Origin: Mesobacillus jeotgali
GTDB taxonomy: Bacteria; Bacillota; Bacilli; Bacillales; Cytobacillaceae
Direction: 5' to 3'
DNA length: 64,000 nt
NCBI RefSeq assembly: GCF_002874535.1
Contig: NZ_CP025025.1
Span: 1,039,526-1,103,525 of the forward strand
This document shows, one piece after another, positions 17,701-25,459 of the stretch (the first letter of the stretch is position 1; each line of letters opens with the position of its first letter). The notes below the pieces were generated by a model. That model was not told the DNA's origin and searched no databases. It was given only the letters and a program-made list of their open reading frames with translations. A program made the translations under genes and the position numbers.

Positions 17701-17991
17701 CGGCTGCTTGTTTACTTTTTGCGCAGTGCGGAGAAGCTGGCGCAGCTGAATGTAAGGCGTGAAAACTATGATTCTGCCATTCATTGGTGTCAAAAAATCC
17801 TCCACAGGGACAGAACATGGGAGGAAGCCTATCGACTGCTGATGTTTTGCTATTATCGCAAGAACAATCGCCCGCAGGCAATCCGATGGTATAAAAAATG
17901 CAGTGAAGTATTGGAAGAGGAACTGGGAGTTACTCCGCTGGAACCAACCCGACATATGTATGAAATGATTATTGAAGGTAATAATCAATAG
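14749..17991 (+). CDS. MalT-like STAND regulator with SARP-type DNA-binding and BTAD domains
   Basis: A 1080-residue transcription factor. The first half is MalT-like: Walker A GAGYGKST (about residues 45-52), Walker B IIVILDDFHAIE (about 133-144) and a NACHT-like helical region, followed by TPR-like helical repeats (about 370-760). Instead of the LuxR helix-turn-helix of MalT, the C-terminus has an OmpR/SARP-like winged helix (about 826-920, LRIQTLGQFRLWLGNREV) and a bacterial transcriptional activator domain (about 930-1075). STAND proteins oligomerise on binding an inducer and ATP. SARPs bind heptamer direct repeats of 11-bp period, and two such sites lie before genes of this cluster. I infer it activates the transporter and ligase operons. 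The inducer is unknown. Confidence 0.88.
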   Translation: MQGTLPLIKTKLIVPGLQDQWIRRAKLSRKMKAITEKPLTIIQAGAGYGKSTALALHVKDHNQSCCWYTITSSDDDILPFLSYLTASIQTLFPDFGHELITYMKKMDRYIREEELSMLSSLFINETLQIPEEIIVILDDFHAIEHSYHINVWLEKLLEHMPGHLHLVISTRTKPGWKVLAKLKARNELNEISKTDLTFGKEEIELLLSDFYQIAISDDQIDQLYNITEGWVIAIGMIAQQLPHLQSLDELLAEPAKSLEDLFQYLVYEVFSKQPPMIQQFLEQTSIFEELSTDVCDHILGVNGSIQMLEQLTAKNLFIQQIGGSQFRYHALFREFLENRLITSQPGQYRVLMMNSAHYFEKKGQWEEALYCYEKIGHYSAAAAIMDEQGMELLEMGKLENLQERLARIPLEDKSRYCSLLFLEGEVYRYRSLYNQAETCYEQAIQTADRIGNAEWKSKALEGKAKIYLDTIQPLKAERILAQAIELREAAMLDGAAEETGRLYRLLAENLINSGQALKAEKWIERARAMGVHIEDGNLEARLYLRTGRFQEARRILTDAKAVGYLDDKLHLPQSHRETDLLLALIEAFTGNGMQAKALSQSGIQHGIDIQAPFVEACGWIRMGHAVQLIEQYDLTLAEKCYETALDIMGRLSIERGKAEPLMGLCILYGSRREYERAAEAGRKALLETEQVKDVWLSALITLCLAIASIYNDRHEEAGENLRKAEGLISQCGDEYGRLLLAFWKSYYYYSLNDGQEFKAAFSSFLKRLKTGGYEFFLKKRTTFGPRDLQVFAPMLIQAVKQSIMPGYAEKLLEDLKIPRLNAHPGYTLRIQTLGQFRLWLGNREVEDRDWQRGKAKELFQLFMTKRNQFLMKEDIFQILWPVHEEKSADRDFKVALNALNNVLEPARKARSAPFFIIREGTGYGINPQAAIELDSRIFEEWAEAGLEEKNTEKSMEELERALNLYNGDYLPERRYEDWCLNERERLLVYFLRSAEKLAQLNVRRENYDSAIHWCQKILHRDRTWEEAYRLLMFCYYRKNNRPQAIRWYKKCSEVLEEELGVTPLEPTRHMYEMIIEGNNQ

Positions 17992-18010
17992 ACTAACAGG
18001 GGGAAACGGA

Positions 18011-18412
18011 ATGAAGACAAAAAGACAGATTCACAGTTCATTAAAAGTTTTATTGGTATCGGACCTGGAAAGCTCACGGAAGTTTTACTCCGATGTATTA
18101 GGCTGTGAGGTAACAGACTGGTGGGCAATCCGTGATGGATTTTCAGGACTGGCTATAAAGCTGCTACAAGCCAGAGATCCGAAAGAAGTAAGGCCTAATC
18201 CGCCAGCCGCAGGTGATAAGCAAGGGATCGACCTTTATTGCTATATCGAAGACTGGAATTCGCTTGATGAGTTATACCATGAATTCAACGAAAAAGGGGC
18301 GGAAATTGCTATCCACCCATGGGTTGATGAAAATAATGGTCCCTGGAAGGAGTTTGCCGTCAAAGACCCTGATGGCTATTGCATCGCATTTGGCGGGACA
18401 GATGGCTTTTGA
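18011..18412 (+). CDS. VOC family (glyoxalase/dioxygenase fold) protein
   Basis: A 133-residue vicinal-oxygen-chelate protein with paired beta-alpha-beta-beta-beta modules: LKVLLVSDLESSRKFYSDVLGCEV at the start and WKEFAVKDPDGYCIAFGG at the end. Start ATG 18011 follows AGGGGGAAA. It begins 19 bp after the regulator's stop and is probably co-transcribed with it. A catalytic metal triad is not obvious, so it could be an enzyme on the pathway intermediate, a ligand-binding protein or a resistance protein. Its place beside the regulator suggests a link to the island's substrate, which is inference only. Confidence 0.82.
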   Translation: MKTKRQIHSSLKVLLVSDLESSRKFYSDVLGCEVTDWWAIRDGFSGLAIKLLQARDPKEVRPNPPAAGDKQGIDLYCYIEDWNSLDELYHEFNEKGAEIAIHPWVDENNGPWKEFAVKDPDGYCIAFGGTDGF

Positions 18413-18441
18413 CTTTGACCTGATGCATACTTTTTACTGCC

Positions 18442-18759
18442 TTAGACGACAGTCAAAATCCTGTCAAAATAACTTTTTAGGATCAGCCATCTTGCAGGAT
18501 AGGTTACAGCGAAATCCTCGATAGACTCATTGGAGTACATCAGCAGGCAATCAATCTGCTTTTTATGGAGTTTTAAATCATAGAGCAGGGCGTGTGGGAT
18601 CGTATAATGCTGGTTCAGTTGATAAGGATTTAATTTTACAGGTGCTACTCTCTTTATATTCATAAAATTGAGCAGGGCTGTTTGCTGGATGTCAACACTT
18701 TCATTCCGGGATAGTCCGTTTATATGAATCTTTTCATTGATCAAATAGATTCCCTGCAT
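18442..18759 (-). CDS. Hypothetical protein, unknown family
   Basis: A 105-residue soluble protein I do not recognise. It reads MQGIYLINEKIHINGLSRNE at the start and contains DCLLMYSNESIEDFAVTYPARWLIL near the end; no signal or membrane segment. GGAGGGGATTTCT before ATG 18759 is a strong ribosome site, so it is probably real. It converges on the VOC gene with only 29 bp between the stops and no clear terminator. Confidence 0.65.
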   Translation of the reverse strand: MQGIYLINEKIHINGLSRNESVDIQQTALLNFMNIKRVAPVKLNPYQLNQHYTIPHALLYDLKLHKKQIDCLLMYSNESIEDFAVTYPARWLILKSYFDRILTVV

Positions 18760-18859
18760 AGAAATCCCCTCCATGTTTTAGGCAGTTTAGTTACGTTATT
18801 GCCATAAAAATTGGAGGGGATACTATTTTATTTGGATATTTTAAAATGAAATTGCCATT

Positions 18860-19117
18860 TTACCGGTGCCTGAATTTATAAATCATCCCTGCGATGATAT
18901 TGGCCGGTATGAACAAAATATTCGATTGCAGGTTCATATGAAGGATTTCTTCCTGGACAGGCATCTCCTCGTACATTTGACTTTGTGAAAGCTGCTTCTG
19001 TTTCTTTAGTTCTTCCATTTTTTTGATATATCTATACTGGATCGGCGTCATGATGATGGTAGTAATGATCCATGGCAGTGTGAAAAGGATCATGATAAAT
19101 AAAAATACTGAATCCAT
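18860..19117 (-). CDS. Small single-pass membrane protein (possibly DUF3949)
   Basis: An 85-residue protein with a strongly hydrophobic N-terminus (residues 2-24, VFLFIMILFTLPWIITTIIM), a charged KKMEELKKQKQ linker and a short C-terminal hydrophobic stretch (ILFIPANIIAGMIYKF). AAGGGGGACAACTTCG precedes the ATG. It reminds me of the Bacillus DUF3949 family, which I cannot confirm. It is divergent from the LIV binding-protein gene. No function can be given. Confidence 0.65.
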   Translation of the reverse strand: MDSVFLFIMILFTLPWIITTIIMTPIQYRYIKKMEELKKQKQLSQSQMYEEMPVQEEILHMNLQSNILFIPANIIAGMIYKFRHR

Positions 19118-19230
19118 CGAAGTTGTCCCCCTTTTATGTATCTCTCTTTACGGTATACGCCTCTTTTTAGTTTCACTTTTACCTTTATTTTAAAACTTCA
19201 AGCATTCATGGTTGATACTATCCATCCTTT

Positions 19231-19263
19231 TGTAACTCATTTGTAACTGGCGTTTTTTAAGAT
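19231..19263 (+). promoter_or_regulatory. SARP-type heptamer direct repeat and -10 before the LIV operon
   Basis: TGTAACT at 19231-19237 and 19242-19248 (11-bp period) is followed after 9 bp by TAAGAT (19258-19263). The expected -35 position is occupied by the repeats and is a poor match, as in activator-dependent SARP promoters. The same layout recurs at 27946-27978. Confidence 0.75.
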
Positions 19264-19314
19264 GATGTCAAAGCTTGTGGGCTTTGGAATCACCATTTTA
19301 AAGGGGGAAAGGAA

Positions 19315-20550
19315 ATGAAAGCTGGTCAAAGGAATTTTGTTTTATCTTTTATGCTCATTTTGGTCCTGTTGTTTACAAGTGCCTGCAGTGGATCGGGAAC
19401 AGAGAAGTCAGGCGGTACTGAAGGAAAAGAAGAACCGAAAAACACCGAGCCAATCAAGATTGGTGTCCTGGCTTCTCAAACAGGCGGACTTGAGGCTTAT
19501 GGGAAGCAGACACTTCGCGGTTTCGAACTGGGACTAGAATACGCTACTGACGGAACAAATGAAGTAGCGGGTCGTAAAATCGAATTCATTGTTGAAGATA
19601 CCGAAACCAAACCTGAAGTAGCTGTCCAGAAAGCGACGAAGCTGCTTGAGGAAGATGAAGTAGACTTCCTGGTCGGTTCATCAAGCTCAGGTGACACGCT
19701 GGCAGTCCTGCCACTCGCTGAGGAATATGAAAAAATCATGATCGTCGAGCCAGCTGTAGCCGACAGCATCACAGGCTCTGAATTCAATGAATATATTTTC
19801 CGCACTGCACGTAACTCCTCCCAGGATGCTGTTGCGGGTGCCGCTGCAATCGCGAAGGAAGGCGTAAAAATCGCGACTCTCGCTCCGGATTATTCATTTG
19901 GCCGTGATGGTGTTGCAGCGTTCAAAGAAGCAGCAGAAAAACTTGGCGCAGAAGTGGTCCATGAAGAATATGCAGACCCTGCTGCAACTGACTTCACTTC
20001 CAACATCCAGAAGATCATCGACCAGAAGCCGGATTACTTGTTTGTCGTTTGGGCTGGGGCAAATTCACCATGGAACCAGATTGCAGACATGAAGGTTCAG
20101 GAAAAAGGAATCAAAATCTCTACTGGCGCTCCTGATATCGCTGCGCTTGCAACGATGGAGCCGCTTGTCGGAATGGAAGGCTTCACGGTTTATTATCATG
20201 ACCTTCCGCAAAATGACATCAATAAATGGCTTGTGGATGAACATAAAAAGCGCTTTAACGGGGAGCTTCCAGATTTATTTACACCAGGAGGCATGACAGC
20301 TGCGATGGCGATCGTCGAAGCCCTGAAGAAAACCGAAGGTGACACGGATTCCAAGAAGCTGATTGAAACCATGGAAGGAATGAGCTTTGATACTCCAAAA
20401 GGCCAAATGACCTTCCGGGAAGAAGACCATCAGGCACTCCAGGCACTATACGCAATCAAGCTGGAGAAAAAGGATGGAGTTAACTATCCAGTTCCTGTCC
20501 TGATCCGTGAGCTCTCTCCAGAAGAAACAGCTCCGCCGATCCGGAATTAA
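19315..20550 (+). CDS. LIV-type ABC transporter substrate-binding lipoprotein
   Basis: A 411-residue type-I periplasmic binding protein (LivJ/amide-binding fold). The signal ends in lipobox TSAC with Cys24 lipidated. The mature domain starts PIKIGVLASQTGGLEAYGKQTLRGFELGLEYA and contains VDFLVGSSSSGDTLAVLPLAEEY, the two-lobed ligand cleft pattern. This family binds leucine-type amino acids but also urea, amides and aromatic or short carboxylic acids. It is first in the LIV operon, behind the SARP-type site. A hairpin and REP repeat separate it from the ATPase gene, so more of it can be made than of the other subunits. I infer the ligand is the acid handled by the island's ligase. Confidence 0.9.
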   Translation: MKAGQRNFVLSFMLILVLLFTSACSGSGTEKSGGTEGKEEPKNTEPIKIGVLASQTGGLEAYGKQTLRGFELGLEYATDGTNEVAGRKIEFIVEDTETKPEVAVQKATKLLEEDEVDFLVGSSSSGDTLAVLPLAEEYEKIMIVEPAVADSITGSEFNEYIFRTARNSSQDAVAGAAAIAKEGVKIATLAPDYSFGRDGVAAFKEAAEKLGAEVVHEEYADPAATDFTSNIQKIIDQKPDYLFVVWAGANSPWNQIADMKVQEKGIKISTGAPDIAALATMEPLVGMEGFTVYYHDLPQNDINKWLVDEHKKRFNGELPDLFTPGGMTAAMAIVEALKKTEGDTDSKKLIETMEGMSFDTPKGQMTFREEDHQALQALYAIKLEKKDGVNYPVPVLIRELSPEETAPPIRN

Positions 20551-20551
20551 A

Positions 20552-20598
20552 CGGAAAAGCGCGAGCGCTTTGTGGGACTAGGGGCTGGAGCTGGACAA
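20552..20598 (-). repeat. REP-like palindromic repeat, copy 1 (partial, minus orientation)
   Basis: On the minus strand this reads GTCCAGCTCCAGC..CCTAG...GCGCT..GCGCTTTTCCG, matching the ends of the full copy at 24309-24429 without its middle. It lies directly after the binding-protein stop. Confidence 0.7.
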
Positions 20599-20637
20599 AG
20601 AAAAAAGCAAACGCATTGGTCTTGATTCTACAGGCAA

Positions 20638-20680
20638 CATAATGAACTTCGGTAACTGAGCCGGAGTTCATTATGCTTTT
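20638..20680 (+). terminator. 15-bp hairpin between binding protein and ATPase genes
   Basis: Stem 20638-20652 with 20661-20675, one G-U pair, 8-nt loop, then CTTTT. It likely acts as a partial terminator or mRNA stabiliser that lowers downstream expression. Confidence 0.75.
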
Positions 20681-20725
20681 AGTGAATCGTACTTAGGTGT
20701 TATTCAATTAAAGGTGGTGAAGTAC

Positions 20726-21499
20726 ATGACGGCAATTATCGAGACGAAAGAGCTTAGCATTACATTTGGCGGCCATACCGCGGTAGACTCTGTCAGCATT
20801 TCAGTCCCGCATAATCATTTTAAATCAATCATCGGTCCGAACGGTGCAGGAAAAACGACTTTTTTCAACCTGTTGAGCGGGCAGCTCGCGCCGACGAAAG
20901 GACAGGTCCTGTATAAAGGCAGTGACATCACAAAGCTCTCCCCGACTAAAAGAACGAGGGCTGGAATCGGACGGTCCTTCCAGATCACCAATGTATTCCC
21001 CAATCTGACGGTGATGGAAAATGTCCGTCTAGCAGTACAGTCACATGAAGGAGTCCGCTACCAGATGCTCAGGCATTTTCGTTCTTTTAAAAAGTTTGAA
21101 GAGCAGGCAGAAGAGTGGCTGAAGCTTGTATTGCTTGATGACAAGAAGGATGCACTTGCCAGAAATCTCGCTCATGGTGAGAAAAGGAAGCTGGAAATCG
21201 CGATGCTGCTTGCTTTGAACACTGAGGTGCTGCTGCTTGATGAACCAACGGCAGGCATGTCACTGGAAGAGGTTCCGGCAATCCTTGAGGTAATCAGGAA
21301 AATCAAACAACGCGGTGATCGGACGATTATTTTGATCGAACACAAAATGGATATGATCATGGATCTTTCAGATTCCATCATGGTTTTGTTCAATGGTGCT
21401 CTTCTCGCCGATGGAACTCCAGAAGACATCATGAAAAATGAAACGGTCCAGTCTGCCTATTTGGGAGGTTTGCATAGTGAGCACGCTGCTGAAGCTTGA
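20726..21499 (+). CDS. LIV-type ABC transporter ATPase (LivG-like)
   Basis: A 257-residue ATPase, one of two in LIV-type importers. Walker A is GPNGAGKTT, the signature is degenerate as usual for LivG (LAHGEKRKLEIAMLL), Walker B is VLLLDEPTAGMS and the switch is IEHKMDMIM. GRSFQITNVFPNLTVMENV is the LivG-type Q-loop region. ATG 20726 has GGTGG about 8 nt upstream, better than GTG 20714 inside that site. It overlaps livF by 23 bp. Confidence 0.92.
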   Translation: MTAIIETKELSITFGGHTAVDSVSISVPHNHFKSIIGPNGAGKTTFFNLLSGQLAPTKGQVLYKGSDITKLSPTKRTRAGIGRSFQITNVFPNLTVMENVRLAVQSHEGVRYQMLRHFRSFKKFEEQAEEWLKLVLLDDKKDALARNLAHGEKRKLEIAMLLALNTEVLLLDEPTAGMSLEEVPAILEVIRKIKQRGDRTIILIEHKMDMIMDLSDSIMVLFNGALLADGTPEDIMKNETVQSAYLGGLHSEHAAEA

Positions 21500-22184
21500 A
21501 CAAGTTGAGACATTCATTGGCCAGTATCACATCCTTCAAGGTATTTCATTTGAAGTGCCAAAAGGAGAGGTTACTGTACTGCTGGGCCGGAATGGCGCAG
21601 GAAAAACAACAACACTTAGGACAATCATGGGCTTGAATCCGGCTGCTAAAGGTTCGGTTCAATTCAAAGGAGAAGAAATCAAGAGTCTGCCTACTTATTC
21701 GATTGCAAATAAAGGAATTGGATATGTTCCAGAAGACCAGGGGATTTTTGCGGGCCTAACTGTCGAAGAAAATATCAAGGTGGCCGTCAAAAAAGAGAAT
21801 GCTGAGACCCAACAGCGACTGGATTGGATTCTTGAACTTTTTCCTGATTTGAAAAAGTTCTGGAAAAAACCAGGCGGGCTTTTAAGCGGCGGCCAGAAGC
21901 AAATGCTTTCTATCGCAAGAGCATATGTCAATGACAATGAACTGCTCTTGATCGACGAACCGAGCAAAGGCCTTGCACCGATCGTTGTCGAAAAGGTGAT
22001 GGAATCCATCCAGCAGATGAAGGATAAAACGACAATCATCCTTGTAGAACAAAATTTCATGATGGCAAGCACGATTGGCGACAGCTTTTATATCATCGAT
22101 GATGGCAGGACGGTTTCGAACGGCTCGATGAACCTCCTTCGTGAGGACGAAGAAATGAGACGTAAATATCTCGGCATTGCGTAG
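21477..22184 (+). CDS. LIV-type ABC transporter ATPase (LivF-like)
   Basis: The second ATPase, 235 residues, the typical LivF length. Walker A GRNGAGKTT, signature LSGGQKQMLSIARAY, Walker B LLLIDEPSKGLAPI and switch EQNFMMA are complete, and GYVPEDQGIFAGLTVEENI is characteristic of LivF. GTG 21477 was chosen: GGGAGGT ends 7 nt before it, and it gives the family start STLLKLEQVETFIGQYHILQG. The gene overlaps livG, implying coupled translation. Confidence 0.92.
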   Translation: MSTLLKLEQVETFIGQYHILQGISFEVPKGEVTVLLGRNGAGKTTTLRTIMGLNPAAKGSVQFKGEEIKSLPTYSIANKGIGYVPEDQGIFAGLTVEENIKVAVKKENAETQQRLDWILELFPDLKKFWKKPGGLLSGGQKQMLSIARAYVNDNELLLIDEPSKGLAPIVVEKVMESIQQMKDKTTIILVEQNFMMASTIGDSFYIIDDGRTVSNGSMNLLREDEEMRRKYLGIA

Positions 22185-22201
22185 GAAAGGGGGAAGCAAG
22201 A

Positions 22202-23062
22202 GTGGATGTTTTGATTAACTTGAGCCTTAACGGTCTTGCCACGGGAATGCTGATCTTCCTTCTGGCAGCCGGTCTTACTTTGATCTTTGGGTTGATGGAT
22301 GTACTAAACTTTGCCCATGGCGGTTTGTTTGCCTGGGGCGCGTACAGTGGCATTTGGATTTATAGCTCGACAGGAAGCTTTTTTATTGGGATCATCGGTG
22401 CCATTCTTACTGGCATGATTCTCGGAATTGTAACTGAGCGTTGGATCATTAAACCTGTTTACGGCAACCATGTACAGCAAATATTAATCACGCTTGGCTT
22501 GATGCTTGTTTTATCGGAGATGTTAAAAGTGGTCTGGGGACCTAACCAGATCTCAGCGGTAACCCCTGATTACCTTTCTGGCAGCTGGGAGTTTGGCGGG
22601 ATCATCATCATTAAATACCGGGTTTTCATCATTGCCGTAGGACTTGCGGTATTCCTCGCTGTACAATACCTGCTGAAAAAGACAAAGATCGGCCTGGTCG
22701 TTCGCGCCGGAGTCATGAACAAGGAAATGGTCCAATCGCTAGGAGTCAACATCCAGAGAGTATTCATGTTTGTTTTCATGATTGGGGCCGGCATGGCTGC
22801 TCTTGGCGGGATGCTGTTAGGGCCATATTCAGGGGTCATTTATGCGGATATGGGGATGGAATTTGCAATCCTCGCATTCATCGTAGTGGTTATTGGCGGA
22901 ATGGGCAGCTTTACAGGTTCGGTGATGGCTGCGATTTTGGTTGGATTGTCAGGTTCATTCATGGCCTATTATGTGCCAGACCTGGCGCTGGCAGCTAATA
23001 TGCTGCTGATGGCAGTTGTATTAATCTTCAGGCCGCAGGGCCTATTCGGGGCAAAGGGGTGA
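22202..23062 (+). CDS. LIV-type ABC transporter permease (LivH-like)
   Basis: A 286-residue permease with about eight membrane helices. NGLATGMLIFLLAAGLTLIFGLMDVLNFAHGGLFAWGAY is the LivH N-terminal signature, and GGMGSFTGSVMAAILVGL the C-terminal one. The GTG start at 22202 follows AAAGGGGGAAG. Four bases separate its stop from livM. Confidence 0.92.
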   Translation: MDVLINLSLNGLATGMLIFLLAAGLTLIFGLMDVLNFAHGGLFAWGAYSGIWIYSSTGSFFIGIIGAILTGMILGIVTERWIIKPVYGNHVQQILITLGLMLVLSEMLKVVWGPNQISAVTPDYLSGSWEFGGIIIIKYRVFIIAVGLAVFLAVQYLLKKTKIGLVVRAGVMNKEMVQSLGVNIQRVFMFVFMIGAGMAALGGMLLGPYSGVIYADMGMEFAILAFIVVVIGGMGSFTGSVMAAILVGLSGSFMAYYVPDLALAANMLLMAVVLIFRPQGLFGAKG

Positions 23063-23066
23063 GGGA

Positions 23067-24080
23067 ATGATGACAAGAATGCTTTCAAATCGAATGAACA
23101 TCTTATATTTACTTGTCGCCGGGTTCCTGGCTTTGCTTCCTTTTGTCTACGATTCAAGAAGCTTGCTCATTCTTCTCTCCCAGGTGTTCATTTTTGCTGT
23201 ATTGGCGATGAGCTATGACATCCTGCTCGGATACACAGGCATCGTCTCGTTCGGGCATGCCATGTTCTTCGGCATCGGTGCCTATACAGTAGGTGTCTTC
23301 ATGAAAAGGTTCGAGCCCGAAACAAGCTACTTTCTGCTTGCTGTTCTGGTCACGATCTTACTGACTGCTGTGGTAAGTTATTTCGTCGGACTGCTGACAT
23401 TGAGGCTGAAGAGCCATTTTTATGCGATGCTGACGATGGCATTCGCCGGATTGTTTTTAGTACTCGCTGAAAAATGGCGGACTGTCACATATGGGAACGA
23501 TGGCTTTACGTTCAGGGTGCCGGACTTCCTTAAGGACCGGACCGACTTTTACCTGATCTGCCTTGGTTCGATGGTTATTGTTTTCATTTTATTACGAAGG
23601 TTCACAAATTCCCCTCTAGGAAGAGTGCTTCAGGCAATCAGGGAAAATGAACAGCGGACAGAATCGCTAGGATATAGCGTTTTACAATATAAAATCATTG
23701 CCAGTGTCGTATCAGGAGTCATCGCAGGTATTGCGGGGATTTTATATTCTGTTTCCCTAAGGTTCGTTAATACAAGTGTTTTTACAATGGATATCACACT
23801 TGATGCCTTGCTGATGACAATCATTGGCGGAGTCGGGACACTTGTCGGGGCGATCATCGGAGCGGGAATCATCGAGTTTTCCCATCACTGGCTGACAGAG
23901 CTGGCTAAAGTGCACTGGATTTTCGAAAGATGGATCATCTTTTTCGGCATTATCTATATACTCGCGGTCATGTTCTTCCCGATGGGGATCGTCGGTTCCT
24001 TGCAGAAGCTGAAGTTCAGAAAGAAAAAGAAACTTGAGGTTTCAGTTGAATCAGAGGCCGTAAGCCAGGGAGATTCGTGA
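23067..24080 (+). CDS. LIV-type ABC transporter permease (LivM-like)
   Basis: A 337-residue permease pairing with LivH. Family segments include AVLAMSYDILLGYTGIVSFGHAMFFGIGAYTVG, IRENEQRTESLGYSVLQYKIIA and TIIGGVGTLVGAIIGAGIIE. The C-terminus is a basic tail (KFRKKKKLEV). GGGGTGAGGG precedes ATG 23067. Its TGA stop overlaps the ATG of the 59-codon gene as TGATG. Confidence 0.92.
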   Translation: MMTRMLSNRMNILYLLVAGFLALLPFVYDSRSLLILLSQVFIFAVLAMSYDILLGYTGIVSFGHAMFFGIGAYTVGVFMKRFEPETSYFLLAVLVTILLTAVVSYFVGLLTLRLKSHFYAMLTMAFAGLFLVLAEKWRTVTYGNDGFTFRVPDFLKDRTDFYLICLGSMVIVFILLRRFTNSPLGRVLQAIRENEQRTESLGYSVLQYKIIASVVSGVIAGIAGILYSVSLRFVNTSVFTMDITLDALLMTIIGGVGTLVGAIIGAGIIEFSHHWLTELAKVHWIFERWIIFFGIIYILAVMFFPMGIVGSLQKLKFRKKKKLEVSVESEAVSQGDS

Positions 24081-24259
24081 TGGAAACAAAACAAGTCACT
24101 TCATTCGTCCTCCGCTTCCAGCTCACGGATATTGAAATGGACAGCGGCAAAAAATATTGGAGAGTCAAGGTAACTCATGTGCAGGAAGAAAAAGAAGCCG
24201 TGTTTGATTCGGTAGAGTCGGCAATGGAATTTATTAAAGAAATTGTTGGAGACTCATAG
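24080..24259 (+). CDS. Small protein at end of LIV operon, unknown family
   Basis: A 59-residue soluble protein starting within the livM stop (TGATG), with CAGGGAGA as ribosome site six nt upstream. The pattern SFVLRFQLTDIEMDSGKKYWRVKVTHVQEEKEAVFDSVESAMEFI predicts a beta-sheet with a C-terminal helix. The tight coupling argues it is a true gene. It may be an accessory or regulatory peptide of the importer, but no family was recognised. Confidence 0.7.
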   Translation: METKQVTSFVLRFQLTDIEMDSGKKYWRVKVTHVQEEKEAVFDSVESAMEFIKEIVGDS

Positions 24260-24308
24260 ATTCGTTTTTACTTTAAAAGAGAAGAATAACTTTTTGCACT
24301 TATATTAA

Positions 24309-24429
24309 TGTCTAGCTCCAGCGCCTAGCCCCTCGAGTCGCTTCGGTCCTGTCAATGAAGTCAAAGAACGACTTCAATGTCAGGCCCTCCAGCGCTTGTC
24401 GGGGCTGACCAAGGCGCTTCCGCTTTTCG
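24309..24429 (+). repeat. REP-like palindromic repeat, copy 2 (full, 121 bp)
   Basis: Begins TGTCTAGCTCCAGCGCCTAG and ends GACCAAGGCGCTTCCGCTTT. An inner hairpin pairs CCTGTCAATGAAGTC with GACTTCAATGTCAGG (13 of 15); outer arms AGCGCC..AGCCCC and GGGGCT..GGCGCT also pair. It fills the gap between the importer operon and the KAS III-like gene, whose ribosome site starts immediately after it. Confidence 0.85.
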
Positions 24430-24442
24430 AGGAGGGAAGAAG

Positions 24443-25459
24443 ATGCAGATTGGCATTGTCAGTACGGGAATTTACCTTCCTGAAAATCACGTCACAGGAG
24501 CGGAAATTGCAAAGTTGGCAGGAATTCCCGAACAAGTTGTGGAAGAAAAAATGGGAATCAGGAAAAAGCCGGTGCCAGGCCCGGATGACCATACATGTGA
24601 GATGGGAATCAGAGCTGCAAGAATTGCATTGCAAAAAGCAAACATGGATCCAATGGACATTGACCTTGTCATCTATGTTGGCGAGGAATACAAGGAGTAT
24701 CCATTATGGACAGCAGGAATCAAGCTGCAGGAAGAAATCGGTGCAAAGAATGCCTGGGCCTTCGATACTGCCTTAAGGTGTGGAACGACTGTGATGGCTC
24801 TGAAGCTTGCAAAAGGGATGATGCTCTCTGACCCGGGTATCAATACCGTCCTCCTTGCCGGGGGCTATCGCAATGGTGATTTTATAGATTACCAGAATCC
24901 TAGAACGCGCTTCATGTACAATCTCGGGGCCGGCGGCGGTGCGATTTTATTGAAAAAGGGCCATCAGCAGAATGTGCTGCTGGAAACAGAAATGATAACG
25001 GATGGATCTTTTTCCGAGGATGTCGTAGTTGTAGCCGGGGGAACGAAAAATCCAATTTCGGCAGAAAACCTTGAGCGTGGGCTGTATCAGCTGGATGTCC
25101 TCGACCCTCAAGGAATGAAAGAGCGTCTCGAGCAAAAATCAATGGCAAATTTCCTGAAGGTCATCTCTCGTTCGGTTGAGAAAAGCGGCTTTTCTGAAAA
25201 GGACATCGCCTATGTTGGAATGCTTCACATGAAGCGGTCGGCACATGATTTTGTATTGAGTGAACTGGGGCTATCGGAAGGGAACTCCATCTACCTCGAA
25301 GAATACGGGCACATTGGACAGATTGACCAGATCCTGTCGCTGGAACTGGCAGAAAAGGCAGGGAAATTAAAGGATGGAGATGTTGCCGTTCTTGTCAGTG
25401 CCGGGATAGGTTATGCCTGGGGGGCAACAACTATTGTTTGGGGAAAGGGTGAGTTGTAA
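24443..25459 (+). CDS. KAS III-like 3-oxoacyl-ACP synthase family enzyme with atypical Asn-to-His site
   Basis: A 338-residue thiolase-fold protein of the FabH/initiating ketosynthase group. The acyl-accepting Cys113 lies in FDTALRCGTTV and a first active-site His262 in GMLHMKRS. At the position where KAS III enzymes have Asn (YGNTSAAS-like), this protein has His290 in EEYGHIGQID. A Cys-His-His set is typical of KAS I/II rather than KAS III. ATG 24443 has GAGGAGGGAAG upstream. It overlaps the hydrolase gene by one base. It may condense or, in a catabolic setting, cleave a beta-keto-acyl thioester; the direction is not known. It is not expected to be the housekeeping FabH. Confidence 0.85.
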   Translation: MQIGIVSTGIYLPENHVTGAEIAKLAGIPEQVVEEKMGIRKKPVPGPDDHTCEMGIRAARIALQKANMDPMDIDLVIYVGEEYKEYPLWTAGIKLQEEIGAKNAWAFDTALRCGTTVMALKLAKGMMLSDPGINTVLLAGGYRNGDFIDYQNPRTRFMYNLGAGGGAILLKKGHQQNVLLETEMITDGSFSEDVVVVAGGTKNPISAENLERGLYQLDVLDPQGMKERLEQKSMANFLKVISRSVEKSGFSEKDIAYVGMLHMKRSAHDFVLSELGLSEGNSIYLEEYGHIGQIDQILSLELAEKAGKLKDGDVAVLVSAGIGYAWGATTIVWGKGEL

